64,000 nt of DNA from Thermoactinomyces mirandus (GCF_013868055.1 NZ_JACEOL010000002.1:1-64000), one strand, 5' to 3'; positions 38,033 to 46,287 are shown, numbered from the stretch's first letter. Notes: a model not told the origin generated them from the letters alone. Numbers and translations: made by a program.

Positions 38033-39484
38033 TTATTTTCTGTTACTGTTTGAGCTAAACCAGGATAACTGGCGAAAAGACACGCTGCCATCAGTAAATA
38101 ATTTATAACCCTTAATTTTCGGAGAACAAAAATACAAACTCAAACCATTAAACAATGGCAGAGATGGCAATTCTTCGCAAAGCAATTCATCTGCTTTTTG
38201 GTACCATAACCATCTTGTTTCACCCTCATCCATTGCCCGTTCCAGATATTCGATAAATTGATCCTGAATTTGTTCATCCAAATCGGGTAAATGATATTGC
38301 AAACAACCAAGTGGTTCTGCGTTTCCAGGAGTTAACAATGATAAGCAGAGATCAAATTCTCTATGATTTAATCGCTTCGAGAACTCTTCCAGCGAAACTC
38401 CCTCCATCCGCATATTGATCCCCAACGTTTCATTCCACATGCCAACAATGAACTTTGCAATTTCGCTATTTGGATAATAATCGGGAAATAACAGGGATAA
38501 CTCAGGAATCTGATAATTTTCCCATAGTTTCCGGGAATATTCCGGATTGTATGCTATATTTGACGTTTGATTCCACTGGTGACCCGAAATATTAATTAAT
38601 CCCTTGGGAATAAAATGATCCCAATCTACAATTCCGTAATTTAGCTTCTTCACAATTCTCTTTTTATTAATCGATTGATACAAGGCCCGGCGCACATTTC
38701 GCTCACTAAATAAGGGATGTCGATCCTTGTTAAATTGTAATATAAATAAAACGCTTGATAATTCCCTGTAAAGATCATTTCTTCCAGTGCAGTGTTTTAT
38801 CAGATCAAATGGGAAATAAGTATTGCATGTAATATCTACCTTTTTTTTCAGATAACGCTCTGCAGTGGAATGTAAGTTCCTTTCTATTTTAAATAATATT
38901 GTTTGAATTCGGTTTTCGCTGTCTGGATAATAAGGATTGGCTTTCAATCGGATATGAGATCCTTTTATATATTCTGCTAATGTATACGGGCCATTCCCAA
39001 GGCAAGCAGTTTCACGGATTGGAGATGCTGCCGGACAGCCCAAAAGTTCTTTTAAAAATGGGATTGGATAGGCTAACATAATTTCCAGGGTTTGATCATC
39101 GACAGCTCTTACACCCAAACTTTCTTCTGGCAATATTCCTTCCACCACCTCATTTGCATGCAAAAGCGGCAAGAAATTACTACTCATTGGTGCCGCCAAC
39201 TCCGGAGACAATAAACGGCGAAAAGCCATTACAAAATGCTCAGCCTTTACAGGCATCCCGTCCGACCAGCGTTTTTCTGAGGACAGTACAAATATATGCC
39301 TTCTTCCTCCCATTGATATTTCATGTGATATGGCTGCACCCAGCATCCATTCACTGTTTTTTTCATTACGCACATACAATGGCTCAAAAATAGCCTGACA
39401 TATGATTTGCCCGAGATAATCTGCCACGAAAGTGGGATTAAGTGACAAAGGATCTGTATCAATCTCGTAGATAAGCTCTCGCAT
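38033..39484 (-). CDS. Oligopeptide-binding-like protein without a signal peptide
   Basis: About 483 residues of the family 5 solute-binding fold (DppA/OppA/SgrR C-domain type). The protein begins at once with the first strand, MRELIYEIDTDPLSLNPTF, and has no signal sequence, lipobox or HTH domain, so it should stay in the cytoplasm. Start choice is uncertain: the site GGAAAGGAGG at 39499-39508 fits a CTG at 39493 or the ATG at 39484, and a longer frame starts at 39517. It overlaps the MccB-like gene and is last in the operon. It may hold the precursor peptide for the modifying enzymes, or sequester the toxic product as immunity. Confidence 0.75.
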   Translation of the reverse strand: MRELIYEIDTDPLSLNPTFVADYLGQIICQAIFEPLYVRNEKNSEWMLGAAISHEISMGGRRHIFVLSSEKRWSDGMPVKAEHFVMAFRRLLSPELAAPMSSNFLPLLHANEVVEGILPEESLGVRAVDDQTLEIMLAYPIPFLKELLGCPAASPIRETACLGNGPYTLAEYIKGSHIRLKANPYYPDSENRIQTILFKIERNLHSTAERYLKKKVDITCNTYFPFDLIKHCTGRNDLYRELSSVLFILQFNKDRHPLFSERNVRRALYQSINKKRIVKKLNYGIVDWDHFIPKGLINISGHQWNQTSNIAYNPEYSRKLWENYQIPELSLLFPDYYPNSEIAKFIVGMWNETLGINMRMEGVSLEEFSKRLNHREFDLCLSLLTPGNAEPLGCLQYHLPDLDEQIQDQFIEYLERAMDEGETRWLWYQKADELLCEELPSLPLFNGLSLYFCSPKIKGYKLFTDGSVSFRQLSWFSSNSNRK

Positions 39485-40535
39485 TTCGTTCAGTGGTGCC
39501 TCCTTTCCAACAATCACATGTTTTTTGAACGGTTGATTCTGATGTTTCTAATTGAAATTTTTCAAAATCAACAATGCAACGCCTGCCAAAGCTTGTTGGT
39601 TCGTGTTTGATGGCCAGATAAAGAATAACATCTTTGGCTAGAAGGGCAGAGATTACTGTATTTGTCGGGCCGAATGATGCTTGCAATGACGCTGTGCACA
39701 AACGGCGCAATCTTTTTTCCAATTGGCCCATCCGTTCTTCCTCATCACGTTCGAAACAATTCATGCAAACCGTTTGAAAAGGTACTAATAAAGGTCCCCA
39801 TGTGCCAGAATAGCGTCCTACCCCGGCACTGATCCATGGTATCCGGTGCTTTATGCAAAAGTTATTGATAATCCGGGACAAATTAAATGGTTGATCGGCC
39901 GCATTGATCAGAAAATCAATCGAAAAATCCTTTAACATCTGTAAAGAATCTTGAGAATCGACAAATATTCCAAAAGTGTTCACTTCACAATTGGGATTAA
40001 TCTGTAACAGCCGGTCTCTTGCCGCCTCTACCTTCTTCCGGCCAACATCTGATTGGCAATATAAAAACTGGCGGTTCAAATTGCTTTTTTGGACAATATC
40101 ACCATCAATCAGTATAAATTTCTGTACTCCGGCGCTGACCAAATGCTGTAGCACAACAGAACCAATACCACCGACACCTAATACTACCACTGTTACTTCA
40201 GACAGATTCTTTTGTAACTGGTTTGGGTTTGATCCAAAATCATCGAGAAAATAAATCTGCTTTTCAACTATCTCACCTTCAAATTCATTGGTAAAATTGC
40301 GGCGTAACAAATTTTGTTCATTTAGAAAAGAGAATAATTCTTTTCTTTCTGAATCACTTAATAATTTACAGATTTTCTCTTCGGGATATCCCTGCTTTAG
40401 AAGTTGAAGCACCTTTACTTGTCCTTTGGTACAACCTTCTAGTTCCATTATTCCGTCATCTACCAGAAAAACCCGTTGGTCATCTAAGACAATTACCTGT
40501 ATACGGTCAGCTAATTTATAAAAAATTTTTATCAC
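39459..40535 (-). CDS. MccB-like ThiF/E1 adenylyltransferase
   Basis: 358 residues, close to MccB in length and layout. An N-terminal peptide-clamp-like region (1-90) and the linker FLDDFGSNPNQLQKNLSEV lead into the Rossmann domain: GVGGIG at 120-125, LIDGD at 142-146, NLNRQ with the arginine finger at 152-156, and AADQPFN at 212-218 with its metal-binding Asp. Zinc-site cysteines are CMNC (257-260) and CDC (340-342). MccB adenylates the C-terminal carboxylate of a 7-residue peptide and then makes an N-P bond. The same basic chemistry is expected on the 18-residue peptide encoded just upstream, though that peptide ends in Ser, not Asn. Confidence 0.85.
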   Translation of the reverse strand: MIKIFYKLADRIQVIVLDDQRVFLVDDGIMELEGCTKGQVKVLQLLKQGYPEEKICKLLSDSERKELFSFLNEQNLLRRNFTNEFEGEIVEKQIYFLDDFGSNPNQLQKNLSEVTVVVLGVGGIGSVVLQHLVSAGVQKFILIDGDIVQKSNLNRQFLYCQSDVGRKKVEAARDRLLQINPNCEVNTFGIFVDSQDSLQMLKDFSIDFLINAADQPFNLSRIINNFCIKHRIPWISAGVGRYSGTWGPLLVPFQTVCMNCFERDEEERMGQLEKRLRRLCTASLQASFGPTNTVISALLAKDVILYLAIKHEPTSFGRRCIVDFEKFQLETSESTVQKTCDCWKGGTTERNARAYLRD

Positions 40536-40556
40536 CTCTTTAACGTCTTAAAATAA

Positions 40557-40587
40557 ACACTTTCCCGGCAAATAGCCGGGAAAGTGT
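40557..40587 (-). terminator. Perfect hairpin between the peptide gene and the adenylyltransferase gene
   Basis: 13-bp perfect stem (40557-40569 with 40575-40587, 5-base loop), followed on the minus strand by TTATTTT. It lies 17 bases past the peptide stop and 22 bases before the MccB-like start. In microcin C a hairpin at the same place lets most transcripts end after the peptide gene and protects the short mRNA. The same arrangement here would give much more peptide than enzyme. Confidence 0.8.
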
Positions 40588-40603
40588 ATGATAACGGACA
40601 AAA

Positions 40604-40660
40604 CTAGGAACGTACTGCCATTGGACGTGAGGAAGTCGGTTTAATTCTTTTGATTTTCAT
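40604..40660 (-). CDS. Candidate precursor peptide, 18 residues
   Basis: The frame encodes MKIKRIKPTSSRPMAVRS. It starts 10 bases behind a near-perfect ribosome site, AAAAGGAGGT, one of the strongest in the window, which argues that the short frame is translated. It lies 33 bases after the MFS exporter gene and before the hairpin and MccB-like gene, the position of mccA. The N-terminal half is basic; the C-terminal part TSSRPMAVRS holds targets for C-methylation (Val, Ala, Pro), hydroxylation (Pro, Val) and C-terminal adenylation. It was too short for ordinary gene calling. Confidence 0.75.
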   Translation of the reverse strand: MKIKRIKPTSSRPMAVRS

Positions 40661-40693
40661 CCTTTGATTCACCTCCTTTTAAGGTATGAGTCC

Positions 40694-41917
40694 TCAGTTT
40701 GGTTCAAAAGAATCAGCCGTTTTGGAAAAGTAATTCTTAAAGAAGTGAACCAAACACAACCAGACCAACACCATCGATCCAATGCCGGCAAGACTGATAA
40801 ATTTATGGGTGCCAAACAATTCTGACGTATATCCCATAATCGGAGCCAAAACAAACATGACTGCAGACGACAAAAAACTGATGGTAGATAACAGTGTTGC
40901 TCTTTGCTGTGAAGGAATTTCGAAGTTGACCAAACTGTTTGAGATCGGGGAAAACACAAAATAAATGAGATTAAGCAAAACAAACGCTGTTAATGATAAA
41001 ATCTTTGACTCAAAAAAAACTGTCAGGAAGATGATTCCCGATAGCAGCACTGAAGTTAGCATAACGCCCTGAGGCAAATATCGTTTTTCCAAGAGATGGG
41101 CTTTATCAGAAACCAAAGCAGACAACAGGGAAACGACGGCAAAAATAACTGAAATTATGTAAGTTGAATATCCTATTTCTTTAAACAGTTGCTGAGCAAA
41201 CAAATAATAGATTGAAAACATGCCAATGTATAATGAAATGCCTATTACCAGAGAACGAACATGGACATTTACTTTTAAAAGCCGGATTGAATCCTTGATG
41301 ATAAAAAGTAAGCGATGTGGTTTTTGCGAATTCTCTTCGAAAGATATTTCCTTTAAAAAGAAAGAAACCAACATTGCCGCGAGTTGGAACAATATAGAGG
41401 CAACGAAAACCCAATTCCAAGTAAATTTGCTTATTAATCCTCCAATTACCATTGCCAGTGAAAGGACTAAAGTGATAATCGCCATGTATCTTCCCGCATA
41501 TCGGCTGTACAAAGCTTCTTCTTTGGCATGTTTGGCCGAGTCATATAACAGTGCTTCCTCTGATCCTGAAATAAATGTCACTCCTATACCAAGCAGTATG
41601 AAGGTAATTGCGAACATGGTAAAGTTGGTTGAGAAAATCATGCCCAAGAAGTGCAAAATAATAAGAGTCCGACCAATAATCAGAGAATTTTTTCTGCCGT
41701 ATCGGTCAGCGAACATCCCACCAGGAATCTCACAGACAAACATCGCCAAATTAACAAGCGATTGCAAAAGACCGACTTCCAGCATTGAATAGCCCTTATC
41801 AATGAGGTAGAGCATAAAAATTGCCCGATCAAAATAGGCGTTCCCAAAAAATGTTTGAAAAAACAGCAATCGAATGTTGCGTTTTCCACTTTCCAAAGAA
41901 GATATCAATTTAAGCAT
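40694..41917 (-). CDS. MFS transporter, probable peptide exporter
   Basis: 407 residues with 12 membrane helices of the major facilitator superfamily; the loop 2-3 motif GGMFADRYGRKNS is clear. By position it corresponds to MccC, the exporter and part of self-protection in microcin C clusters. AGGAG directly abuts the ATG at 41917, so translation may start at the TTG at 41908 (8-base spacing, MISSLESGKRN). Six bases separate it from the preceding gene. It should export the modified peptide. Confidence 0.85.
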   Translation of the reverse strand: MLKLISSLESGKRNIRLLFFQTFFGNAYFDRAIFMLYLIDKGYSMLEVGLLQSLVNLAMFVCEIPGGMFADRYGRKNSLIIGRTLIILHFLGMIFSTNFTMFAITFILLGIGVTFISGSEEALLYDSAKHAKEEALYSRYAGRYMAIITLVLSLAMVIGGLISKFTWNWVFVASILFQLAAMLVSFFLKEISFEENSQKPHRLLFIIKDSIRLLKVNVHVRSLVIGISLYIGMFSIYYLFAQQLFKEIGYSTYIISVIFAVVSLLSALVSDKAHLLEKRYLPQGVMLTSVLLSGIIFLTVFFESKILSLTAFVLLNLIYFVFSPISNSLVNFEIPSQQRATLLSTISFLSSAVMFVLAPIMGYTSELFGTHKFISLAGIGSMVLVWLCLVHFFKNYFSKTADSFEPN

Positions 41918-41923
41918 CTCCTG

Positions 41924-42658
41924 TTACAAATATGGAATGATCTTTTTATTTGCCGGGTTGACCAGGTTAATTACCCAATTTCCTATTTGGAGGAAGAGTT
42001 TATGTTCTAAATAAGTGTTTAGTTTATCTTCAGCAAAATTTTTTAATACTTTTTCCATACTTACCGGCTTTCTGGTATACCAAAACAATTGGTAATCATC
42101 CGGTTCCAGAGTCTGAAATAGTTGAGGAACGAGTGTCGGCCGTTTATCTCGAATCAATATAAATCCTGGACCGCGGCGAAAAGTTAATCCTTCATTAATG
42201 TGGTTTTGTCTCCAAAGCGAAGCCCATTCAGACAAATTTTTATTTGTTTCACCAGGTGGAGGACAATGCACCAACGGAGCGTAGTCAACTGGCTTTACGA
42301 GCGAGGTAAGAGTCCAATCCACACGCATATAATGGCAGGCGGCTTCTCGTAGAAAATGAAGTTCACCAATTGTTTCTTCTGGTTTTTTGGGATTGAGGGA
42401 TAATGTTGTTGAAATGCTTTCTACACCGTAATGCTTGAGGGTTTTTATATAACGTCCATCTAGTAAGTCATGGTTTTCCCTTTCCAAGAGCAGGTGCAGG
42501 TGCCAATCATTCTTGCCAATCTCAGTTAGATTATTGACTAATTCCGGCAACTCGAACGATTTAAGTGTCAGCCGGAGATTCGGCAGACGCAGGCGAATCG
42601 CATCTTCTCGTGCTGAATACACTTTAGCTGCCGGGTATTGTGGCATAGTCTGTTTCAT
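41924..42658 (-). CDS. DUF5825-like partner of the RiPP radical SAM enzyme
   Basis: 244 residues, no signal or membrane segment. The C-terminal half has GLTFRRGPGFILIRDKRPT and ends with a hydrophobic strand, LQIGNWVINLVNP, which matches DUF5825 proteins encoded beside RiPP-maturation radical SAM methyltransferases in actinobacteria. The central part (ELHFLREAACHYMRVDWTLTSL) fits the same family. Its ATG shares one base with the stop of the radical SAM gene (TAATG), so the two are translationally coupled and probably form a complex. Biochemical role unknown. Confidence 0.6.
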   Translation of the reverse strand: MKQTMPQYPAAKVYSAREDAIRLRLPNLRLTLKSFELPELVNNLTEIGKNDWHLHLLLERENHDLLDGRYIKTLKHYGVESISTTLSLNPKKPEETIGELHFLREAACHYMRVDWTLTSLVKPVDYAPLVHCPPPGETNKNLSEWASLWRQNHINEGLTFRRGPGFILIRDKRPTLVPQLFQTLEPDDYQLFWYTRKPVSMEKVLKNFAEDKLNTYLEHKLFLQIGNWVINLVNPANKKIIPYL

Positions 42659-44556
42659 TATTGTTGCACCCCGCTTAAATACCTGTTATAACGTAAACGC
42701 TGAGAATCATAAGGAAGAGCAAGCGCCAAATAACGACCGTTTTCCTCATAAAGCACTCCTGTTTTTGCCAGTTCTTTGCACCATTGTTCCAATTCTTCAT
42801 ACCCTTTCTGCAGACGATTGTCTTCTATTGATCTTGATAGGATTTTATGAAGGGATTCCACCGTTTTGGCGGTGGCCAAATTCTGATGAGCTGCTACAAA
42901 TAAGGGATCTGAAATTGTAAATTCATTTTTCCTAGCAATTGGTCGAGTGTCAAAAAAGTGCAAGCTGCCATCTGGAGATTGGCGATAATAGAAGTCTGCA
43001 TGGGAATAAGCTTTTTGCCATTTAACAATTTCAGCGGAAAGGATGGCTCCCTCTTCCTTACTCAATCCGGCGTGGTTACTTTCAAAGATATAAGCCATAT
43101 CAAGCAACTCATTCCGTGGAAGCTGATACACCAATTCATAAAATTTTGCTGGACCTTTGACGAACAATCCCATTTCCGGTTTTCTGTAATAAGGGCTGAA
43201 TCTTTCCAGACTAATTCGGTTTGCGGCAGCAGGTGGCTGTAAATGAGTCAGGAGTTTCATTTTTTCCAGATCATAGTGCTCCCATAGTTCACCAGGAAAT
43301 CCATAAAGAATATTCCAGGTTAGGGCAATACTGTATTGTTCGCAATATTTAAGCAATTGAATATTTTGAATTCCGGCGATACCTTTATTCATTAATTTTA
43401 AGACTGGTGTACTTAAACTTTCAATGCCTGGCTGAATTTTTTTGATACCAGCTTCATTAAACAGTCTGATGTGTTCTTCGAGGAGATTTGCCTTTACTTC
43501 GTAAAAAATATTTAAATCCCAGGGAAGTTCTTTTAAGCGTGGTAATAATTCCTTTAAATAATCCAAATCCATTATGTTGTCAACCATAAATATATCAATA
43601 ACCTTGTACCGTTCAACCAACGTCTTGATCATATTGTAAGCGTAATCCGGTTTTTTGCTTCGAAAGTTAATGAATGATCCATTTAATCCGCAAAACCTGC
43701 ATTGATGTTTAGCGCCCCACCAACATCCACGGGAAGTTTCAAGTGTTAGATGAGGGTGAATATGTTCGGATATATCTAATTCATCAACAAGTTGGAAGTA
43801 GTCTTCGTAATAAGGAATAGGAACCAATTCAAAGTCAATTGATTGTTTGGTCATCGGATTGACGATCGATTTTTCATCCTTGCGATAACACAATCCTGAA
43901 ATATGGTTAAATTGTGGATTCTCTTTATAAAAGAGCTGATTGATCAGTTCAATAAAAGTGATTTCTCCTTCACCGCGAACAACAAAGTCCACAAAAGGAA
44001 AATTCCGATGCAAGGCTGCTCCTTGTTTATCATCACAGTTTGCACCGCCAAAAACAATATTTGTGTTGGGATATTTTTCTTTGATGAGTTTTGCGACGGC
44101 TAACGAGGGAATATTTTGCATAAAGGAAGAGGTGAATCCAATTATCTTATACTCCTCAGTGATAAATTCGGATACCAGCCATTGCACAAATTCACAAGAC
44201 TGTTCATACATCCATTCAACTACCTTAATCTCTTCTTTAGACAAAACGCTTTTTTTGGATATATATTCCAAGTATTCTTCGCGCTTGTATTCTTTACCGT
44301 ACAAGGCAGGTGTGAATATCCATTCCCCAACACCAAAACCAAATGTTGATTCCGCAATCAATGGATAGTCGTTGGAACGGGTAACTTTTCCGTCACTCTT
44401 ACGGTATAAATAGTCCGCCCACAACAGATTGGCATAAAGATTTTTGCACTCTATCTCAGGGAATTTATTGTAAACTACAGACTTTAGAATACCTAGCTGA
44501 ATTGAAGGTAAGTCTAGTGAGCTCCAGGGCATTGTTATCAACAATATTTTTTTCAT
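42658..44556 (-). CDS. Cobalamin-binding radical SAM RiPP C-methyltransferase
   Basis: 632 residues. The N-terminal 210 residues form a B12-binding domain, and the radical SAM core carries SRGCWWGAKHQCRFCG at residues 275-290 with Cys278, Cys286 and Cys289. The spacing CX7CX2C and the WWGAKHQ insert are specific to RiPP maturation radical SAM protein 1. A C-terminal region of about 200 residues follows. Members of this group methylate unactivated carbons of peptides. The probable substrate is the 18-residue peptide in the same operon. First gene of the leftward operon; the promoter must lie in 44557-44703. Confidence 0.9.
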   Translation of the reverse strand: MKKILLITMPWSSLDLPSIQLGILKSVVYNKFPEIECKNLYANLLWADYLYRKSDGKVTRSNDYPLIAESTFGFGVGEWIFTPALYGKEYKREEYLEYISKKSVLSKEEIKVVEWMYEQSCEFVQWLVSEFITEEYKIIGFTSSFMQNIPSLAVAKLIKEKYPNTNIVFGGANCDDKQGAALHRNFPFVDFVVRGEGEITFIELINQLFYKENPQFNHISGLCYRKDEKSIVNPMTKQSIDFELVPIPYYEDYFQLVDELDISEHIHPHLTLETSRGCWWGAKHQCRFCGLNGSFINFRSKKPDYAYNMIKTLVERYKVIDIFMVDNIMDLDYLKELLPRLKELPWDLNIFYEVKANLLEEHIRLFNEAGIKKIQPGIESLSTPVLKLMNKGIAGIQNIQLLKYCEQYSIALTWNILYGFPGELWEHYDLEKMKLLTHLQPPAAANRISLERFSPYYRKPEMGLFVKGPAKFYELVYQLPRNELLDMAYIFESNHAGLSKEEGAILSAEIVKWQKAYSHADFYYRQSPDGSLHFFDTRPIARKNEFTISDPLFVAAHQNLATAKTVESLHKILSRSIEDNRLQKGYEELEQWCKELAKTGVLYEENGRYLALALPYDSQRLRYNRYLSGVQQ

Positions 44557-44703
44557 AGCTGCAACTCCCGAATATTATTTGCGCACTTAATATTATATTT
44601 GCAATTTATTAAAAAATCAAGTTAATATAATATTATAATAATTTCATATATTAATAAAATAGGTTGCAATTGGCTTTATTATTTTAGTAAGTGGAGGAAT
44701 TTT
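44557..44703. promoter_or_regulatory. Divergent promoter region of the peptide island
   Basis: A 147-base region made almost only of A and T, between the radical SAM gene and the oxygenase gene. It must drive both directions. AAGTGGAGGA just before 44704 is the ribosome site of the oxygenase. No clear operator repeat stands out. Confidence 0.55.
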
Positions 44704-45549
44704 ATGGATAGCTTTGAGATACCACCGGACAAAATGATTGACAAACGTTTTAATCTGAGCGTAGAAGAATTTGATAACGAATACGGAAAACCTGGCAAAC
44801 CAGTTTTACTTACTGGAATAATGGAGAAATGGCCAGCCAGTCAAAAGTGGACTTTGGAATTTTTTAAAACGTTCTTTAATGAACACACCGTGATAGTCAA
44901 ACGTTCTTCAAAGCGAGATGAACAGTATGAAGTAAGTCTTGGGGAATATGTCGATTATTTATTAAAACCTGAAAAGGAGGAGGATCCTCTTTATTTGGCT
45001 GACTGGAATTTTTCTCTTGATTTTCCAGAACTGCTGAATGATTACAAGGTACCGGATTTATTCGGGAACTGGCTGCATTATGTACCACGGGTGGTTATGC
45101 CTCCCTTACGCTGGATTTACATCGGGCCCGCCCGCTCTGGAACCGGATTGCATATGGATGTAGCGATGACAGGCGCTTGGAATGCGATTTTGTCAGGGAG
45201 AAAACGTTGGGCCTTTTTTTCTCCTGATCAGACTGGATACATGTATAATGGGGCGGTCAATGCTTTTGCTCCTGATTATGAAAAATATCCGCTTTTTAAA
45301 AATGCCAAACCAATTTATGCCATACAAAAACCTGGAGAAATTATTTTTACTCCGAGCGGCTGGTGGCATCAGGTAATTAATGAAGAAGATTGTGTCTCAA
45401 TCACAGAAAATTTTGTTAACCATACCAATTTCAAAAGAGCTATATTTCCCTATTTATCTACTGTTTGTAAATATCAAAAGGATTTGCTTCTTTATTATTT
45501 GAGACAAATTAGGGGAAAAATCTTTAAGCGGAATGATAATGAGGTTTAG
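44704..45549 (+). CDS. Cupin/JmjC-type Fe(II)/2-oxoglutarate oxygenase
   Basis: 281 residues of the cupin_8/JmjC family. Iron ligands are visible: His150 and Asp152 in GTGLHMDVAM, and His222 in FTPSGWWHQV. Arg/Lys in GRKRWAFF near residue 167 is a likely 2-oxoglutarate contact. Such enzymes hydroxylate protein or peptide side chains. It is divergent from the radical SAM gene, so a role in hydroxylating the precursor peptide is inferred. Behind AAGTGGAGGAATTTT. Confidence 0.85.
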   Translation: MDSFEIPPDKMIDKRFNLSVEEFDNEYGKPGKPVLLTGIMEKWPASQKWTLEFFKTFFNEHTVIVKRSSKRDEQYEVSLGEYVDYLLKPEKEEDPLYLADWNFSLDFPELLNDYKVPDLFGNWLHYVPRVVMPPLRWIYIGPARSGTGLHMDVAMTGAWNAILSGRKRWAFFSPDQTGYMYNGAVNAFAPDYEKYPLFKNAKPIYAIQKPGEIIFTPSGWWHQVINEEDCVSITENFVNHTNFKRAIFPYLSTVCKYQKDLLLYYLRQIRGKIFKRNDNEV

Positions 45550-45761
45550 GGAGCAGGTGAATTCTGAAAGAACCTGTTGCAAGATGGGAACGGTCGGCAA
45601 ATTTTTATGGAAACCGCATACTTACAGGATGGATGATTCCGAAGAGAAAAACCAAATTTTCATCAGTAAATTTCAATTTTGCCCAGAGAAACAGGAAAGG
45701 ATCAACGCCGCTTGATTCTGCTTCTTACAAGTAAACTATAATTGTAATATTTTAATCAAGT
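45550..45761. other. Intergenic region after the oxygenase gene
   Basis: A + strand frame of about 55 codons runs on here, but without a ribosome site or convincing composition. No other feature was found, apart from A/T-rich sequence. Confidence 0.35.
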
Positions 45762-45926
45762 TTAAAAACAGACAAAATTCAAAACATCTTTATCCATCGT
45801 TATGGATAATTCCTGCAACTTCTGGATCTCAGCCTTTTTGGCAGAAAGTTCAGCAAGGGAAATCGGGGAAATATATTTGGAGGCGATTTCAGGGCTTCTG
45901 ATTCGCCTCCATTCTGTTTTTCTCAA
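45762..45926 (-). CDS. Possible small protein downstream of sspH, 54 residues
   Basis: A TTG at 45926 overlaps the sspH stop (TTGA). The frame reads RKTEWRRIRSPEIASKYISP and then a helical, Lys/Glu-rich segment SAKKAEIQKLQELSITMDKD before the stop. Codon use looks protein-like, and coupling to sspH is possible. A hairpin (45879-45886 with 45903-45910) lies inside it and a second (TTATCCAT/ATGGATAA near 45790-45809) near its end. No strong ribosome site; family unknown. Confidence 0.3.
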   Translation of the reverse strand: MRKTEWRRIRSPEIASKYISPISLAELSAKKAEIQKLQELSITMDKDVLNFVCF

Positions 45927-46111
45927 TGAAGTTGCTGCTCTTCCAGGTCATAAACAGGAACGATCTTGATCTCATCCGGGTTTGTTTCTGCATGAACGCG
46001 TACTTTTTCGGCAGTTTCATCCACCATTTCGATCCATACCGGTTCTCCCCGGTAATTGACAGTAATCTTTTGCGGAGATTGCAAAATTTCTTTGGCACGT
46101 TCCAGGTCCAT
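45923..46111 (-). CDS. sspH: Small acid-soluble spore protein, H type
   Basis: 62 residues from the ATG at 46111, 8 bases behind AAGGAG; an ATG at 46117 is too close. MDLERAKEILQSPQKITVNY and PVWIEMVDETAEKVRVH match the SspH pattern of Bacillus (about 59 residues). H-type SASPs are made in the forespore late in sporulation, under sigma G in Bacillus. Good marker that the organism forms endospores. Confidence 0.85.
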   Translation of the reverse strand: MDLERAKEILQSPQKITVNYRGEPVWIEMVDETAEKVRVHAETNPDEIKIVPVYDLEEQQLH

Positions 46112-46287
46112 AACCATTTCTCCTTTTCCAAGGTTTTGTTATTAGCTTGTTAAAGAATGGGAAGAGTTATACTGGAAATTGATTCGACAAGGAGAGCGGT
46201 TGTGTCCTGTAGAATTGGTTGAAGGCCAGGAAAAACCGGAATTCAGGTCACAACTCATGAAAGATGGATCAGGCAAGGGTGAGGTTA

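Noticed and set aside
45535-45715. 60-codon frame after the oxygenase gene as a second precursor peptide
   Set aside because: No ribosome binding site at any start, and the composition does not look selected. The 18-codon gene is far better placed.
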